Origin: an uncultured Coriobacteriaceae bacterium
Lineage (GTDB): Bacteria; Actinomycetota; Coriobacteriia; Coriobacteriales; Atopobiaceae
NCBI GenBank assembly: GCA_900543875.1
Contig: UQSV01000012.1
Span: forward strand, 1-33,790
Length of the DNA stretch: 33,790 bases
Direction of reading: 5' to 3'
The translations under genes were made by a program, and so were the position numbers. Position 1 is the first letter of the stretch. Every line of letters begins with the position of its first letter. This document shows, in pieces, positions 32,056 to 33,790 of this stretch. A model generated the notes under the pieces. The model ran no database searches. It saw only the letters and a program-made list of their open reading frames with translations, and was not told where the DNA came from.

Positions 32056-32934
32056 ATGTTCAAGGGCATCTTCAGCCCGTCCATCACCATTACGGACGAC
32101 GAGGGCAAAATCGACTACGACCTCTGGGGCAAGCACCTCGACCACCTTGCCGACGCCGGCGTGAACGGCGTTTTGCTGTTCGGCAGCATCGGCGAGTTCT
32201 ACAGCGTCTCGCTTGCCGACAAGGAGGCCGCGCTCGAGTTTGCCGTCAAGCGCGTTGGTGAGCGCATGAAGGTGTTTGCCGGCGTGGGCGACACGACGTA
32301 CGCCAACGTCATCGAGTTCACGAAGTTCGCCGAGAAGGCCGGCGCCGATGCGGTGCTCGCCGTCTCGCCGTACTACTTTGGCCCGAGCCCTCTGACCGCC
32401 GAGAACTACTTTGGCGGCATCGCCGAGGCCACGAAGCTTCCCGTGATCCTCTACAACTTCCCGGCGCGCACCGGCACCGACCTCACGCCCGAGCTCGTGG
32501 CCTCTCTTGCCGCCAAGCACCCCAACATCTGCGGCATCAAGGACACCGTGGACACGATCAGCCACACGCGCAAGGTCATCCGCGCCGCGCGTGCCGTAAA
32601 CCCCGACTTCACCGTGTTCTCCGGCTTTGACGAGTACTACCTGGTCAACCGCGTGAGCGGCGGCAACGGCGTGCTGTGCGGCCTCACGAACGTGGAGCCC
32701 GAGACGTTCGTCAAGATGCACGCGGCCTACGAGGAGGGCGACTTCGCGACCGCCGTGGCGTGCGCCGAGCGCATCTCCAAGCTCATGGCCGTCTATGACG
32801 TCTGCGACCTGTTCGTCTCTGCCATCAAGGCTGCCGTGAAGGTCAAGGGCCTGCCCATCTCCACGAAGATCTTTGAGCCGGCCGTTCAGGCCACCGAGGC
32901 CGACGAGGCCGCCATCGCGGAGCTGCTTGCCTAG
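32056..32934 (+). CDS. DapA-family aldolase, likely 2-keto-3-deoxy-L-fuconate aldolase
   Basis: 292 residues, TIM-barrel class I aldolase of the dihydrodipicolinate synthase/N-acetylneuraminate lyase family. Schiff-base Lys162 in CGIKDT, Tyr133 in LYNFPARTG, and the pyruvate-binding loop GSIGEF (43-48). By context it splits 2-keto-3-deoxy-L-fuconate into pyruvate and L-lactaldehyde, as Cj0481 is thought to do in C. jejuni. True DapA is less likely because of the operon. The SD (AAGCGAG) is weak. It is the last gene of the operon; no lactaldehyde dehydrogenase or reductase gene is seen before the terminator. Confidence 0.85.
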   Translation: MFKGIFSPSITITDDEGKIDYDLWGKHLDHLADAGVNGVLLFGSIGEFYSVSLADKEAALEFAVKRVGERMKVFAGVGDTTYANVIEFTKFAEKAGADAVLAVSPYYFGPSPLTAENYFGGIAEATKLPVILYNFPARTGTDLTPELVASLAAKHPNICGIKDTVDTISHTRKVIRAARAVNPDFTVFSGFDEYYLVNRVSGGNGVLCGLTNVEPETFVKMHAAYEEGDFATAVACAERISKLMAVYDVCDLFVSAIKAAVKVKGLPISTKIFEPAVQATEADEAAIAELLA

Positions 32935-33014
32935 GCACCTGCGTTATCGGAGCTCCTTGCTCCTTTTGCTCTTGCGTCCCCTTTCATGCGTCACCATGCC
33001 GCCCCGTGGCGGCG

Positions 33015-33053
33015 AGCGACCCGACCGCACCCCGAGCGGCCGGGTCGCTTTTT
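33015..33053 (+). terminator. Rho-independent terminator of the fucose operon
   Basis: AGCGACCCG (33015-33023) pairs with CGGGTCGCT (33041-33049), extended by CCGC/GCGG after a mismatch, followed by TTTT. Confidence 0.88.
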
Positions 33054-33105
33054 GTCCGCTAGGCGCGGTAGGATTGTTGCAGTGAATTGCGAAGCAGGGA
33101 GGAAC

Positions 33106-33790
33106 ATGGGTCTGAGCATCGTGCGCACGGCAGACGAGCGCCTGGCGTGCGGCGCCGTGCGCGAGCTTTTGTCCCGCGAGCTGGAGCATCCCCGCGGAGG
33201 CGGCAACGTGCTCGTGCTGGCGCCAAGCCTTGCGCAGGCGCTTGACGTCCAGCGCGAGCTCGCCGCGGCCAGGGGACTTTCGATGGGCGTCGACTGCATC
33301 ACGGCCGAGGCCTGGTGCCAGCTGCGCTGGGCGCTCTACGGAGACGGTCGCGCCCTCGTGAGCGCCCCCGAGCGCGCCGTGCTCATGGCGCTCGTGGTGG
33401 CCGAGGCCGCGGACCGCGGCGAGCTGGATCCGCTCGATGGCGGCAAGGGAACGGTCGAGCTGCTCTGCGATGCCGCACGGCGCTGGAAGCTTGAGCCCGT
33501 GGCTGGTCTCAGCGCGGGCGAGGTCCGTGCCGTTGAGCTGCTGGGAGCCTATGAACACAAGCTTGTCGAGCGCGGCCTCGTCGAGCCGGCGCGTGCCGCG
33601 GCGCTGCTGCCTACGACCATGGCGGGCGAGGGCGCCGTGCTGCCCGCTTGCGTCATGCTCGCCCCCGTTGGCATGGGCGAGCTGCGGCGTCCCGCGCGCG
33701 AGCTCGCGCTTGCTTACGCCCGGGTGGGCGAGTTCGCCTACGTGGTGGCCGACGACGGTGGCCCCGCGTGCGCGGTCGTGCGCGAGGGCG
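33106..33790 (+). CDS. N-terminal part of an AddB/RexB-like recombination protein (cut by window edge)
   Basis: 228 complete codons open to the window end. It begins MGLSIVRTADERLACGAV after GGGAGG, 5 bases upstream of the ATG. The early segment NVLVLAPSLAQALDVQRELAA (split) is like the first strand and degenerate nucleotide-binding part of AddB-type inactivated helicases, followed by GVDCITAEAWCQLRW and a helical SAPERAVLMALV stretch, in the order expected for AddB N termini. The C-terminal nuclease and iron-sulfur cysteines would lie outside the window. Role would be double-strand break end processing with an AddA helicase. Assignment is moderate, since no catalytic motif is within view. 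Confidence 0.6.
   Translation, partial: MGLSIVRTADERLACGAVRELLSRELEHPRGGGNVLVLAPSLAQALDVQRELAAARGLSMGVDCITAEAWCQLRWALYGDGRALVSAPERAVLMALVVAEAADRGELDPLDGGKGTVELLCDAARRWKLEPVAGLSAGEVRAVELLGAYEHKLVERGLVEPARAAALLPTTMAGEGAVLPACVMLAPVGMGELRRPARELALAYARVGEFAYVVADDGGPACAVVREG

Overview
The window is high-GC, densely coded bacterial chromosome with strong G/C third-position bias. Gene content (type III glutamine synthetase, S1 protein with a TTG start, UMF1-type MFS transporter, a mucus-sugar operon) fits a gut or oral Coriobacteriia (Olsenella/Collinsella-like Actinomycetota). The placement is inferred from gene content and composition, not from a marker comparison.

Layout. 1-5.5 kb: start of a leftward unknown gene, an S33 alpha/beta hydrolase, a leftward zinc-dependent phospholipase C family protein, a UMF1 MFS transporter, the manganese exporter mntP and an HdeD-like membrane protein. 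5.5-9.0 kb: leftward GNAT-SerB fusion and glnN. 9.4-11.7 kb: membrane-anchored polysaccharide deacetylase and nth. 11.7-13.4 kb: a lone AbiEi-like/DUF559 nuclease-like gene between two 122-bp palindromic arrays with identical geometry. 13.5-19.2 kb: polA, a leftward mntH interrupted by an in-frame TGA, rnhA and a leftward HAD hydrolase. 19.5-25.4 kb: rpsA with a structured leader, a zinc-ribbon membrane protein, coaE-uvrB (overlapping), a small holin-IV-like membrane protein and a YerC/TrpR-like regulator. 25.4-25.7 kb: more palindromic arrays of the same repeat superfamily. 25.7-33.0 kb: an IclR regulator divergent from a six-gene operon (UxaA-type dehydratase, SDR dehydrogenase, FucP, lactonase, FucU, DapA-type aldolase). 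33.1 kb to the end: start of an AddB-like recombination protein.

How it works together. The last operon encodes a plausible complete non-phosphorylating L-fucose route: import, anomer interconversion, oxidation to lactone, hydrolysis to fuconate, dehydration, and cleavage to pyruvate plus lactaldehyde. In gene content it resembles the Campylobacter jejuni fucose locus, including the IclR regulator. Two palindromes of the form GTTCG-N6-CGAAC in the divergent intergenic region are good IclR operator candidates. Manganese handling is represented by an intact exporter (mntP) and a disrupted or recoded importer (mntH).

The most unusual signal is the repeat family. Units of about 19 bp starting TGCGTGCC are arranged as two forward copies 30 bp apart, a 43-bp step across the centre, then two inverted copies 30 bp apart. 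Two such arrays, ungapped and about 80% identical, bracket the AbiEi/DUF559 gene. Related but divergent arrays occur about 12 kb away without that gene.
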